Of a stretch of 64,000 nucleotides of DNA, positions 21,384 to 30,452 are shown one piece after another. The stretch is from Nannochloropsis oceanica. Its lineage: Eukaryota; Sar; Eustigmatophyceae; Eustigmatales; Monodopsidaceae. Both the position numbers and the translations under genes were made by a program. Location: assembly GCA_004519485.1 (NCBI GenBank), contig CP038109.1, forward strand, positions 210,001 through 274,000, read 5' to 3'. Numbering within the stretch: the first letter of the stretch is position 1; every line of letters begins with the position of its first letter. Below the pieces are notes generated by a model. It searched no databases. It worked only from the letters and a program-made list of their open reading frames with translations, and was not told the origin of the DNA.

Positions 21384-22670
21384 CTAGAGCTCGTCTGAGA
21401 AGGTGATCTCCCCGTCCTCGTCGTCTTCGTCCTCGTCGTCTTCGTCCATCTCGGAGATCTCAATATCGGAGCCAGAGAACATGCTCTCACCATCTTCCCC
21501 ATTGACCTTGGCGTTCTTCATCATCTCTTCGCGCTCAGCCTTCTCTTTCTCCACGCGCACCGCCTCGGCCGCGTCGAACATAGCTTTCTCGCCCTCCTTC
21601 TTGGCCCAAAATGTATCCTTCGCATAGGCTTTGGCCTCATCCAGTGAGTCAGTCAGGATGATGTCGTCGAACATGGTGCCCGACTTGACTTGCCAGAGCT
21701 CGAAGCCGACAGCCGTCACCTCCTTGGCGCGTGCGTGCAGCTTGGGGTCCTCGAAGTAGTCGGGGTTTGGCACTTGCGGGTGCTCCCAGACGCCCTTGTA
21801 GGCCGGGTTGTCGATCATCCTGGGCGTCCAGGTGCCCATGTACTCGGGGTTGTCCACCATGGGCGCCTCCCAGGCCCCATCCTCCTCCTCGTCCCAGTCC
21901 TCGGGCTGAACGGCCTCAGCGTCAGGCACGGTGGCGGGGATGTCGTCCCAGCCGGCCGGCTTGATATCTGACGGATCCACAATCATCGCCTCGTCCACCC
22001 AGTCCGCTGGCTTGCTCTGGGCTGGGTCCGGGATGGTCTTGGGCGGGAGAAAGTCCCAGGCGCCCTCCAGGGCACCGGCGCGAACGGACTCGCCGTCGAT
22101 GAGGACGTTGAACGAGTTGTTTGCAGCAATGAGGTGCAGCGTGTACAGATGACTGAGCTGATCCGTGCGCGTGGGCACATCCTGTTTGATCAGGAGGTTC
22201 TTTTCCTCACTTTTGACCTGCGGGTAGTTGAAGATGACGTGCGTGCGCTGCGTCGAGCCACATATATCGGGACCGAACATGATTTGATAGGGCGAATCGC
22301 CCCCAAAGGAGGCTTGATCCAGCTTGGGCCCTAGTAATTTGATGTAGGCGCCACCACAGTCCAAGCGCTGCTCGTGCTTGACGGTGAACTGGAGCACCAG
22401 GTCCTTGCCCTCGTTCGAGAAGGGTTTGGCCAGCTTGGCCGAGAGGCCGTAGAAGCGAGCGTCTTCCGTGGTCTTGATCCCCTTGTCATTGGCGTCCCCA
22501 AACCAGTCACCGGCTGTGAGCACCCACTTACCCATCTCCTCTGCCGACTTCCATTTGCTGGGCACAACCCACCGGGTCTCCCATTTATCATCGAAGTTCT
22601 CCTTGAAATAGACAGTGGCCGAAGCCGTGGCGGCCAGCATTCCCACCGTGAGCAACCCGCGTCCGGCCAT
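21384..22670 (-). CDS. CALR: Calreticulin, ER lectin chaperone
   Basis: One exon encodes 428 residues. A signal peptide covers about residues 1-18 (GLLTVGMLAATASA). The globular lectin domain shows YFKENFDDKWETRWV, LDCGGAYIKLL and PYQIMFGPDICG with the paired cysteines. The P-arm has three repeats of the PADWVDEAMIVDPSD type and three of the GTWTPRMIDNPAY type. The last 60 residues are acidic, as in the Ca2+-storing C-domain. It lacks a transmembrane segment, so it is calreticulin rather than calnexin. The protein ends in SDEL, a KDEL-like ER retrieval signal. It binds monoglucosylated N-glycans on folding glycoproteins in the ER. Confidence 0.95.
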   Translation of the reverse strand: MAGRGLLTVGMLAATASATVYFKENFDDKWETRWVVPSKWKSAEEMGKWVLTAGDWFGDANDKGIKTTEDARFYGLSAKLAKPFSNEGKDLVLQFTVKHEQRLDCGGAYIKLLGPKLDQASFGGDSPYQIMFGPDICGSTQRTHVIFNYPQVKSEEKNLLIKQDVPTRTDQLSHLYTLHLIAANNSFNVLIDGESVRAGALEGAWDFLPPKTIPDPAQSKPADWVDEAMIVDPSDIKPAGWDDIPATVPDAEAVQPEDWDEEEDGAWEAPMVDNPEYMGTWTPRMIDNPAYKGVWEHPQVPNPDYFEDPKLHARAKEVTAVGFELWQVKSGTMFDDIILTDSLDEAKAYAKDTFWAKKEGEKAMFDAAEAVRVEKEKAEREEMMKNAKVNGEDGESMFSGSDIEISEMDEDDEDEDDEDGEITFSDEL

Positions 22671-23481
22671 TGTCTTGGTATATTGAGAGTGCGATTCACC
22701 TATGTGTTATCAGTAGAAGATGAGGGGTAAGCTGACTAACGATTGCAGGGGGCTGAGCCACTGAACTCCGAAAGTCTCAGTCGACGCACACAACCCGGAA
22801 CGCGGGGCGAGGCGTGGGGCGTGAGCGGTACACGCATGGGCGCATAGACTCAGAATGTACATGAGGTATATGTGTCATGAAGGCGCGGGGCTGTGGGCTT
22901 GTTGGAAAACGGGCATGGTGCAATTCAAACCACAGCCCTCGGTGGGTCGGTTGCTCTGGCCCTCCTGCGTCGAGTACGGCTGCGCGTGTTCGTGCTTCGG
23001 TAGTATTCCAATTGCCCACGCCTAGAGATTGGTGATGATTTTGCCGACAAGTGGAGAGCCGTCTTTCGTATGCGGAAGCCCATGCAAACTTCCCACGCCG
23101 AGGGATTGCTAGCTGGTTCTTTCTGCGAGTTTGAATCGGAGAAGAGGGGGAGGTGGGCGCCTATGGGCGCGACTTGGCGATGATCGCTGGCGATTGCACG
23201 ATGGATGAGCCTTCCTGGGATTGTGCCATGCAGCGAGGCAGTGCGAGTACGAATGAAAGACGCGAAGGGCGCTTCTAAATACCTCAGAATTTGCCATATG
23301 AGCTCATGATCGCGGAGTGTGAAATGTGTCGGAGTATGAGGCATCCTGTGATTGGTTCATTTGAACCCATTCGTCGTCTGTCGTCCCGTGCAGGTTCGAC
23401 CTCCTACCCCTTTTTTCACCCTTCACCTTCCTTCATACATCCATTCGTCCACGGACACCCCACCAGACAGTGTACTGCTTG
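22671..23481. promoter_or_regulatory. Divergent intergenic region between calreticulin and the macro-domain gene
   Basis: About 810 bases must contain both promoters. I did not find a convincing ER-stress element or TATA box. Short frames in this stretch have no recognisable domain. Confidence 0.4.
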
Positions 23482-24356
23482 ATGCAGCCGTTCTTTACAG
23501 AACGACGACGAAGCACGCCCACATCTACGGTTTCTTTCCTTTTAGGGTTCTTTGTTATGGTTTTCAGTCGCGGTCAGGTCGCGGCGGCAGCGACGACGCG
23601 AGTCTTTACCTTGAGTGACCAAACACGCCTGCAGATTAAGGTGGGAGATTTGACGAAAGCGGCCGTTGGCGCCATAGTGAACGCGGCGAACGAGCGGATG
23701 TTGGGTGGAGGCGGGGTGGACGGGGCCATCCATCGGGCAGCAGGGCCTAGGCTTTACGACGCGTGCAAGGCAGTGCCCGAAATCACGCCGGGTGTTCGTT
23801 GTCCTACGGGGGAAGCCCGCCTCACGCCAGGCTTTGAGTTGCCGGCATCTTTCGTCGTGCATACGGTGGGTCCGGTGTACGAGAATGACTTTGTGTCGGC
23901 CCCCTTGCTTCGGGCCTGTCACCAGAGCTCTCTCGGATTGGCCTCGAGAGAAGGTGTGGCATCGGTGGCTTTCCCAGCCATTTCATGTGGAATCTACGGG
24001 TATCCGGCATCGAAAGCTGCACGCATTGCTGTCCAAAGTTGCATTGACTTCATCAGGGAACAGGTGAGCTGGGGGAAATGAGGCGGGATAAGGCATGCGC
24101 TTGAAGAATGAAGAGAGCAGGAAAAAAATCTTTCTTTTGCGAAAAGCGTGTGCACGAATCCCGCCAGTCGAAGCAGTATTGAATAAATGAATGATCACAT
24201 CCATATAAATATAACCAGGATTCTACATCCCCGCTTCAAAACATCGAGTTTATCCTATTCTCACAAGAAAATTTCACTGCCTGGGTCGCTGCCGCGGAGG
24301 AGCTCACCCAACCTAGCTCCCGCGGCGCAGAAACCTGTCCAACCATCGAAAGCTGA
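23482..24356 (+). CDS. Macro-domain (ADP-ribose-binding) protein with N-terminal hydrophobic leader
   Basis: Two exons, 23482-24063 and 24219-24356, joined across a 155-base GT-AG intron in phase 0, give 239 residues. Unspliced, the frame ends five codons after the donor (GTGAGC) and lacks the last strand. The second exon supplies [14 protein letters not shown], the expected final strand of the fold. Macro motifs are [32 protein letters not shown] and [13 protein letters not shown], matching the MacroD/YmdB class that hydrolyses ADP-ribose from proteins or deacetylates O-acetyl-ADP-ribose. The Asn-Ala-Ala-Asn and Gly-rich loop are intact, so catalysis is plausible. The N-terminus (basic, then [12 protein letters not shown]) resembles a signal or transit peptide, which would place it in an organelle; this is prediction by eye. 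The tail after the fold is short. Confidence 0.88.
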
Positions 24357-25292
24357 GATGCAGCGACCAATTGCAGCGTCCTCATCATCACTTCAGCCAG
24401 ATGATTTGACTCCAGCCATTGGAAATCCTTCTGCGAGCAAGCAGCCGCAACAGCACCGGCAGCAACAGCACCGGCAGCAACGGCACTGCCAGCTAAAGAA
24501 GCAGAACGAAATCAGGGGGGAGGGGGGACGGACAAAAATTTCAACAGCCACACCTGTAGTGCCACTGCAAGTTGAATGAAGTACAGAAGGAAGTGAGGAA
24601 AGGGATGGATGGGATTTGGCCCAGAACTGTCACATCCTCTTCAAGTATCGCAATTCGTTGTCTTCTTTCACCTCGGTCGTTGTTGCCCACTCACTGTCGC
24701 CCCACGTTGTATCTCTCCTCCTTTTCACGCTATGACAGGCAGTAGAAGAGGGCATGGATTAGGAATAGGTAGAGGAGGAGGAGGCGCCGCGTAGGTGCAG
24801 AAGCAGAGAGTGCATAACAAGGCGTCTAGCTCCACTGACGGGAGAGGGACAGGAACGAGGCCTTGAAAAGGGAATAAAAAGAAGCGGGGTCGCTGTTACA
24901 ACCACTGCGGACGCGCAGCTTTGACGAAAAATGACGCCGTAAAAAAACACACACATATGACACGAAGAAGACAGGAAAAACTAGCTGAGAACATAAGAGC
25001 GATTCTTCGAGCTGCACTCGATAGTCTTGTTGGAGTTTTTCATGTTCTTCTTCTGGCTGTGTTGTTTTGTTGAAATTGATCGTTACCGCGAAGCTAAAGA
25101 ATGTTTTTTTAAGCCCCTTTCTTACAGAGCAATGTCCGCAGCCGTCAAGGGAAGACACAAGGGCCAGAGAGAAGAACAGACCCCCAAGCGCCCTCCCTCC
25201 ACATCCTGTCCGTCCCCCCTACGCCCCGTGCCCCCTCACCAGAAGAATTCATTGGCCCGGGGCGCCACAAGCATTCTCACCACTACTGTTGG
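24357..25292. other. Convergent intergenic region
   Basis: These 936 bases between the macro-domain gene and eS8 hold 3' ends. A short CAG/CAA-type stretch lies near 24430-24500, and a GGA-type stretch near 24765-24785. No gene is supported. Confidence 0.55.
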
Positions 25293-25940
25293 TTACTTCT
25301 GGCCCTTCTTCTTCTTGGCCAGCTGCTTCTGGTAGAACTCCAGCTCCTTGCCCTCCAAGATGTAGCCGTCGGCGCGGCCGCTCTGACCTGGGCGGGAGGT
25401 GATGCAGGCCAACAAGCGTCCGGATGCAAACTGCTCCTCCAAATGCGTCTCAAGGTCCCCCTTGCGCTTGGCCAGTTTACGAAGCGCGTGGTTAGACTTC
25501 TTGACGGCCTCTGTCTCGGTGGTCTTGGCGGCCGCGGCCACCGCTCCCCTCTTTTTCTTGCTGCCCACCTCCTGGCCATAGTGCTGCTCATAGTACTGTC
25601 GGAAGGGCGTGGCGTCGATCTGCACGACGGCGCTCTTGACAAGTGTCTTAGTGCGGACCAGCTCGTTGTTGGAGGCGTTGTAAACTACATCTAGGATGCG
25701 GGTCTTCTTCGCCTGGGTCTCGGAGCGCCACGCAAAATTGCCGGTTTCCAGGCGCAGTGCGCGGAACTTAAGATTCCCACCTCGTCCCCGCACCACGTGC
25801 ACACGTTTCTCACCGTGACCCAGCACCAATTTGGTCATGGCCGCCGGCCTGCCAAGCTCAAACTTACGCTTCTTGCGATAGGAGGGCCGCTTTCCGCCCG
25901 TGTGGCGGCGCTTGTGACGCGAGTCACGAGTAATACCCAT
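25293..25940 (-). CDS. RPS8: Cytosolic ribosomal protein eS8
   Basis: The product is 215 residues starting [18 protein letters not shown], the invariant eS8 N-terminus, so the ATG at 25940 is right although the frame extends eight codons upstream. The signature [17 protein letters not shown] and the central [22 protein letters not shown] are present. It is a core 40S protein. Just before the ATG the minus strand reads TTATATTACAG, a good 3' splice site ending at 25945. An intron in the 5' untranslated region is therefore likely, as is common in ribosomal protein genes. The length is close to animal eS8 (about 208). Confidence 0.97.
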   Translation of the reverse strand: MGITRDSRHKRRHTGGKRPSYRKKRKFELGRPAAMTKLVLGHGEKRVHVVRGRGGNLKFRALRLETGNFAWRSETQAKKTRILDVVYNASNNELVRTKTLVKSAVVQIDATPFRQYYEQHYGQEVGSKKKRGAVAAAAKTTETEAVKKSNHALRKLAKRKGDLETHLEEQFASGRLLACITSRPGQSGRADGYILEGKELEFYQKQLAKKKKGQK

Positions 25941-26608
25941 GGCTCTGTAATATAAGCAAGACAACAGAAGTGGGAGGAGCGATTAAGTCAGGGGTAAGGC
26001 TTGGTAGAGGTGGTGGTGGGTCGGGTCAGGTGAGTGCGGCTGGGGAGGAGAGATAAGGTGAGAAGGGCCGACAGCCACCCGTCTTGTGCACTAGCCTCAC
26101 TTCTCCACCCAAGTCAAGAACATTAACTCATGGAAATGGGAATGGGCTTTCGTGGTGGTGGTTGTCGTTCCCGGCCAAAAGAGGCCAGGAGTCCATCGCC
26201 TCCTATTTCTTCTTCGTTCTCGACTCGTATGCCTGGCCTCCGCTCAACCATCCGCTAGTCAGACTCGCGCATAGGGAATCAAATACGCCTCATAGCACCA
26301 GCATTGATGCTTCGTAGCCAGGCGCATTTGACGACGGCGAGGAACGGGCAAACCAGGACATGTGGAGGAGAGAAAGCAGCATTCCAACAGAGATCGAGGG
26401 GAGACGACGCTTGAGGACCATCGAGATGAGGAGGCATTGAGAGGAAAGGATGATGATGAGAAGGGCGCGTTGGAATCCTGCGCATGTCAGTGTCGTCACA
26501 CCTTCGTCTTTCTCACCTTCATCCTACGCGCTACAGGCCAATACGTCCCCCTGCACAACGCCGACGAGCAAGGACTGCCCTTGGTCTCTTCTTCAAAGCA
26601 AACATATC
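25941..26608. promoter_or_regulatory. Divergent intergenic region between eS8 and the PHD gene
   Basis: About 670 bases contain the eS8 promoter with its probable untranslated intron and the promoter of the PHD gene. Several short frames occur but none has a recognisable domain. Confidence 0.4.
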
Positions 26609-28326
26609 ATGGCGTCCACAATGTAAGTGCTGCGGCTTATCAACCTTCATGCCAAGAGATGTTAGGCCCCTCTTTTGTCCAATCCTCGGAATGAAATTCA
26701 GAAACCTGCGACTATAGTTGGAAAGCAAAAGCTGTTTCCCCCCACATGTTACTCCCATACAGTCCGCATGGTCTGCAGGCCAGGGTCGTCATATACCCCC
26801 AACCAATGTTAGACAATTTTGCTTGCTGTTTTCTGTTGATCGATGCATTTAACGTAAAAATAAGCTGGAGAGACACAGCCTATCCTTTACCAATTGAAAC
26901 GCCGCCTTTCCAAACCTCACCCCTTTGTGATCCTCATTTCTCACGTTTCGAAATCGGGAACATTGAAAACTAATTACATAGCATCGAGGCGAAGTGGGAC
27001 GGCATCGAAGAGGAAGACGACTTTGAGGACGTTATCCCACGCCAACAAGGCGAACGGGAAATGGAAGATGCGGATAATAAACAGAATCAAGACCTGGCCG
27101 TCGCCGGGCTGTTTTCCACCCATTTACCGCCACGAGCAGGGTGCGAATCAACGGGCCCCATGGGAGACCGTGCCAAGCGCGAAGATTGCTGCGTCATTTG
27201 CCACCAAGAGGAATTTGATGCGCAGGTGAATGAAATAATTTATTGTGATAGATGTGATTTGGGGTTCCATCAACAATGCTATGGTGTGCCAAAGGTCCCG
27301 GATGGTGATTTCTTTTGTGAATTCTGCAGTGTTGCCAAGGAGGCTTCCGACAGGAAGAAGAATGCACCCGCAGCTGTGTGTGAGCTCTGCCGTCAACGAG
27401 GTGGGGGACTTGTGAAGGCCTGGATTGTGGACCCCGATGTGGACGAGAATCTGGAGGAGGAGGAGGAGGAGGACAACGACGACGACGAATGGAACGAGAA
27501 CGAGGAGGAGGAAGATGAAGACGACGATGTCATGAGTGAATGCGTGGATGCAGATGCTGCTGCTGCTGCATTGCGTGCGTCACCGCCATCTTTGTCTTGC
27601 CCATCGGCTTTGCCAGCCTTTGTGCACAAGGTCTGTGCTTTGGCAGGCTGGAATCGACGGCCACGCCGGCTGGTGCGGTTCGTGGCGGGTACGAACGCTC
27701 AAGTGGCCATTTTGTCACGTGTTTTGGTGGCAAAGTATCGGTATGCCACGGCCAATGAAGATGCTGCCGCCGCCCAATGGCAGTCAGTGGACATTGCCAT
27801 GTGTGGTATCTGCTATTCTTCTGTTGGCTTGCTTATTCGTTGTCGCCACCACGATCCTGAGAGTGAGTTTTTCAAGTGCTCGTTCTATGCTCATGCCGCT
27901 TGTGCCTTCAATGCTGGTCAGGCCTCGCTCCTTTTGCACGACGTTCGGCAATCCCCCTTAGTTCAGATATGGTGTGCCACGCACAAGCCTGGACCTTCTA
28001 TCGAAAGGCCGGGGGGAGAGGCCGTCGCGCGGTGCCTGGGTCTTCTCTTGCACCCTCCGCCCGCAGCCGTCGAGGAGCACCAGCACCAGCAGTGGCAAGA
28101 TCGGTCCCGGCGCCAGCCACTTTTGCAACACTTGCTTTACGAGCGGAAGAGAGAAAGCTACGGGCGCTTGGGGGGTTATATGGACGACAAATATAGTTTG
28201 CTGCAGCAGCGGCTAGCATCGTCGCCTTCGGGGGCTGAGGGGGCTCGCCTGATCCTTTGTTGGACGGATCGGGCAAAGGAGATTTATGCATGCCGGGAGC
28301 CTCATCCTGCCACGCCCATCGTCTGA
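26609..28326 (+). CDS. PHD plus extended-PHD zinc-finger chromatin protein
   Basis: I join a 14-base first exon (26609-26622, MAST plus two bases) to 26982-28326 across a 359-base intron (donor GTAAGTGC, acceptor ACATAG, phase 2), giving 452 residues. The join yields MASTIIEAKWDGIEEEDDF, which continues in frame into the rest. A PHD finger (CCVICHQEEFD...CDRCDLGFHQQCYGVP) is followed by a zinc-knuckle-like Cys pair (CELCRQRGGG), an Asp/Glu-rich loop, HKVCALAGWN and a second, extended PHD (CGICYSSVGLLIRC...CSFYAHAACAF...WCATH). This order is that of the JADE/BRPF/AF10 type, which reads histone H3 and often sits in acetyltransferase complexes. No bromodomain or EPL1 region is seen. It is probably nuclear. 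The catalytic partner is unknown. Confidence 0.85.
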
Positions 28327-28581
28327 CGGCCGTTATCGACGGAAAAGACGATATAAGAATAAGAAATGGAAAGAAATCAAGTGTCCCAAAGAGACATGGG
28401 GTTTGAGGCCCGACTGACTTTGTTGGTACGAACAGTTCAGTTTCCTTCCTCATTTCTCTCGCTGGAAACTCCTACCGTCCTTCTCCCCATTTGTTTTTCA
28501 GTCTTCCTTATTTCCATCCCTTGTGTTGGCTCCAAGTCTACTTACACCCTCTCGCTGCCCTCCATCTTTATCTTTCATTCT

Positions 28582-30000
28582 TCATGTCTGGGCAATGGGG
28601 ACCTTGCAGATAGGGCACATGGCATTGCACTGAAGTAGCCACCGGTCAATGCACGCCTTGTGATACGTGTGCAAGCAGGGCAGGCGCCTAGTGACGTCAC
28701 CCAGCTCAAATTCTTCCATACACACACTGCAGTCGCGCGCATTCCCCATGCTTTCCCGCCGCATCCTCTCGAGTTCCGTGCTGCTCACCGTGACCTCAGG
28801 AAGTGCGCTGACCGCGACCTCACTCGCCTTCTGCGGCTCATGCCCAGGACCGAATAAATTGAGCAAGTCCTCGTAGCTCATTCTGTCGACAGCGTCCTGC
28901 TGTTGGATCATCGTCATTTGCTGGAACTGAGAGCCCAAGATCCCTCCCCCTAACCCTCCCACCAGGGAGCCCATCAGCATGCGACGATGACTATCCGCTC
29001 TTGTGCCTCCTGCCAGGGCCGATCCTAATCCCGCTGCACCTCCACCAAACAATGCCCCCGTTACCACAGCCTCCAGCATCCCCTGAGCTCCTCCTCTCCC
29101 GCCGCCTCTTTGCCTCCCCCACCCTCCGCTGCCCCGACTCAGCGCGTCGGGCGATACCATTACGTACCCGTCATTGTTCGTCGAGCCAAGCATATCTTGA
29201 CGTCGGGGCCGCCCCACCTCACAGGCTTGGCAAATCCAATTGCCTCTCGTATTACCGCCGTACGTACACAATGGACAAGTCCATCGGGCGTGCGCGTTAA
29301 GTTCTCGCACATCATTTTCCTGTTCCTCCATGCCACCGCCCCCGCCACCACCGGCCTGATTGGTCAGCGGTGCCATACACATCTGACAGATGTCCATGTC
29401 TGGTTCGTTAAAAAAAGTGCAAGTGGCGCACTGAATTTGAACGCCGTCTTCCTCCTCCTCGTTATCCTCTTCGTTGCATACCCCCTTAAGCCTGCCACCT
29501 CCGCCCACCCCATCGTCCTTTGGACGGCCTGCCGCCTCCCCCGAACCGGCCATATCACTGCTGCGATCATCCTCGCTATCGTATACCACCTCATCATCCC
29601 GTCCCCTGTCAAGGTTCCTGTTTCCCGCCATCGCAATCGCTGCCGCGGCCGCCGGAGCATGGATGCTTGGGAGGGTGGGCCTGCCTGAATTTAAGGGGCT
29701 GCTACCCGTCAGGTCGATAGTTGTTGCTTCCTCCCTCTCCTCTCCCTCCTCCTCCTTCTCGTGCCCCTCCTTCTCCTTCTCGTGCTCCTCCTCTCCCTCG
29801 TGGTCGTGCTCTTGCTGCTGCTGCTTCTGCTGCTCTCGGGAAGCCCGCGATGGTGCGGTAGCGGAGGAAGCCGCAACATGCATACGGTGGTGCGGTGCCT
29901 GCTGGTGCTGCCTTGGACATCGGGCCTGATGTAGGGCCGCGTTGACAGGAGGGTAATTGGTGCTGCAAGTGGGACATGTGTCATAGTTGTCCGAGTCCAT
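28582..30000 (-). CDS. RING-H2 protein with C2HC and two RanBP2-type zinc fingers
   Basis: The product is 472 residues from the ATG at 30000. The frame runs on to 30072, but CTCTCCTACAG just upstream of this ATG looks like a 3' splice site, so the longer start is probably false. In order: a C2HC finger (Cys9, Cys12, His24, Cys28); acidic and Ser-rich linkers; two RanBP2-type fingers (CATCTFFNEPDMDICQMC and CPLCTYGGNTRGNWICQAC), a type that often binds ubiquitin or RNA; and a Gly-rich segment (VVTGALFGGGAAGLGSALAG, MGSLVGGLGGGILG) resembling a glycine zipper. A C-terminal RING-H2 follows (CSVCMEEFELGDV, CLHTYHKACIDRW, CPIC). It is most likely an E3 ubiquitin ligase. I do not know a named orthologue with exactly this layout. 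Confidence 0.85.
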   Translation of the reverse strand: MDSDNYDTCPTCSTNYPPVNAALHQARCPRQHQQAPHHRMHVAASSATAPSRASREQQKQQQQEHDHEGEEEHEKEKEGHEKEEEGEEREEATTIDLTGSSPLNSGRPTLPSIHAPAAAAAIAMAGNRNLDRGRDDEVVYDSEDDRSSDMAGSGEAAGRPKDDGVGGGGRLKGVCNEEDNEEEEDGVQIQCATCTFFNEPDMDICQMCMAPLTNQAGGGGGGGMEEQENDVRELNAHARWTCPLCTYGGNTRGNWICQACEVGRPRRQDMLGSTNNDGYVMVSPDALSRGSGGWGRQRGGGRGGAQGMLEAVVTGALFGGGAAGLGSALAGGTRADSHRRMLMGSLVGGLGGGILGSQFQQMTMIQQQDAVDRMSYEDLLNLFGPGHEPQKASEVAVSALPEVTVSSTELERMRRESMGNARDCSVCMEEFELGDVTRRLPCLHTYHKACIDRWLLQCNAMCPICKVPIAQT

Positions 30001-30452
30001 AATTACTGTAGGAGAGAGAGAAAGAAAGAGCACCCCTCTTGGAGAGGACGAAGGTCGGGGGCCGGAGGACATAGGCTCGTATTGAAGCGCGCCCCACGTG
30101 CCCTGTGTCCTGTTATGACCGGCTGGAAGAAAAAGAAACTTGTCGACTGTAGAATGTGGGAGAGACAGAGCGTCGTGAGGTCACCAGGTCGTCGGACTTC
30201 GCCTGCACCTTACCTCTCTCTCCTGTCCTACTATTTGTCGTCCAGCCTTGACCTTACCTCCTGCCATCATTCATTAAAAGATTGGAGGCCAACACCATAT
30301 AAAGGCGCCCAGGCTACCTTTACCACGGCGACAAGATTGCTGTTATTGCCTTGGGAGCGCCAGATCTATGCTCTATCTCTATTGTCACTCGTTCTCTTGC
30401 CTCCCACCCCACCCGCACCAGGGCAGCTACGCACGCTTAAATCAAGGCAGCC
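30001..30452. promoter_or_regulatory. Divergent promoter region between RING gene and DHX16
   Basis: About 450 bases serve both genes. On the plus strand CCATATAAAGG (about 30295-30305) is a good TATA-like element about 150 bases before the DHX16 ATG. CT-rich stretches lie on both sides. Confidence 0.45.

Noticed and set aside
23385-23410. GGTTCGACC resembling a tRNA B box
   Set aside because: No matching A box, acceptor stem or T-arm pairing around it.
30001-30072. Longer start for the RING protein
   Set aside because: A good 3' splice site lies at 30006, so the extra 24 codons are probably untranslated or intronic.
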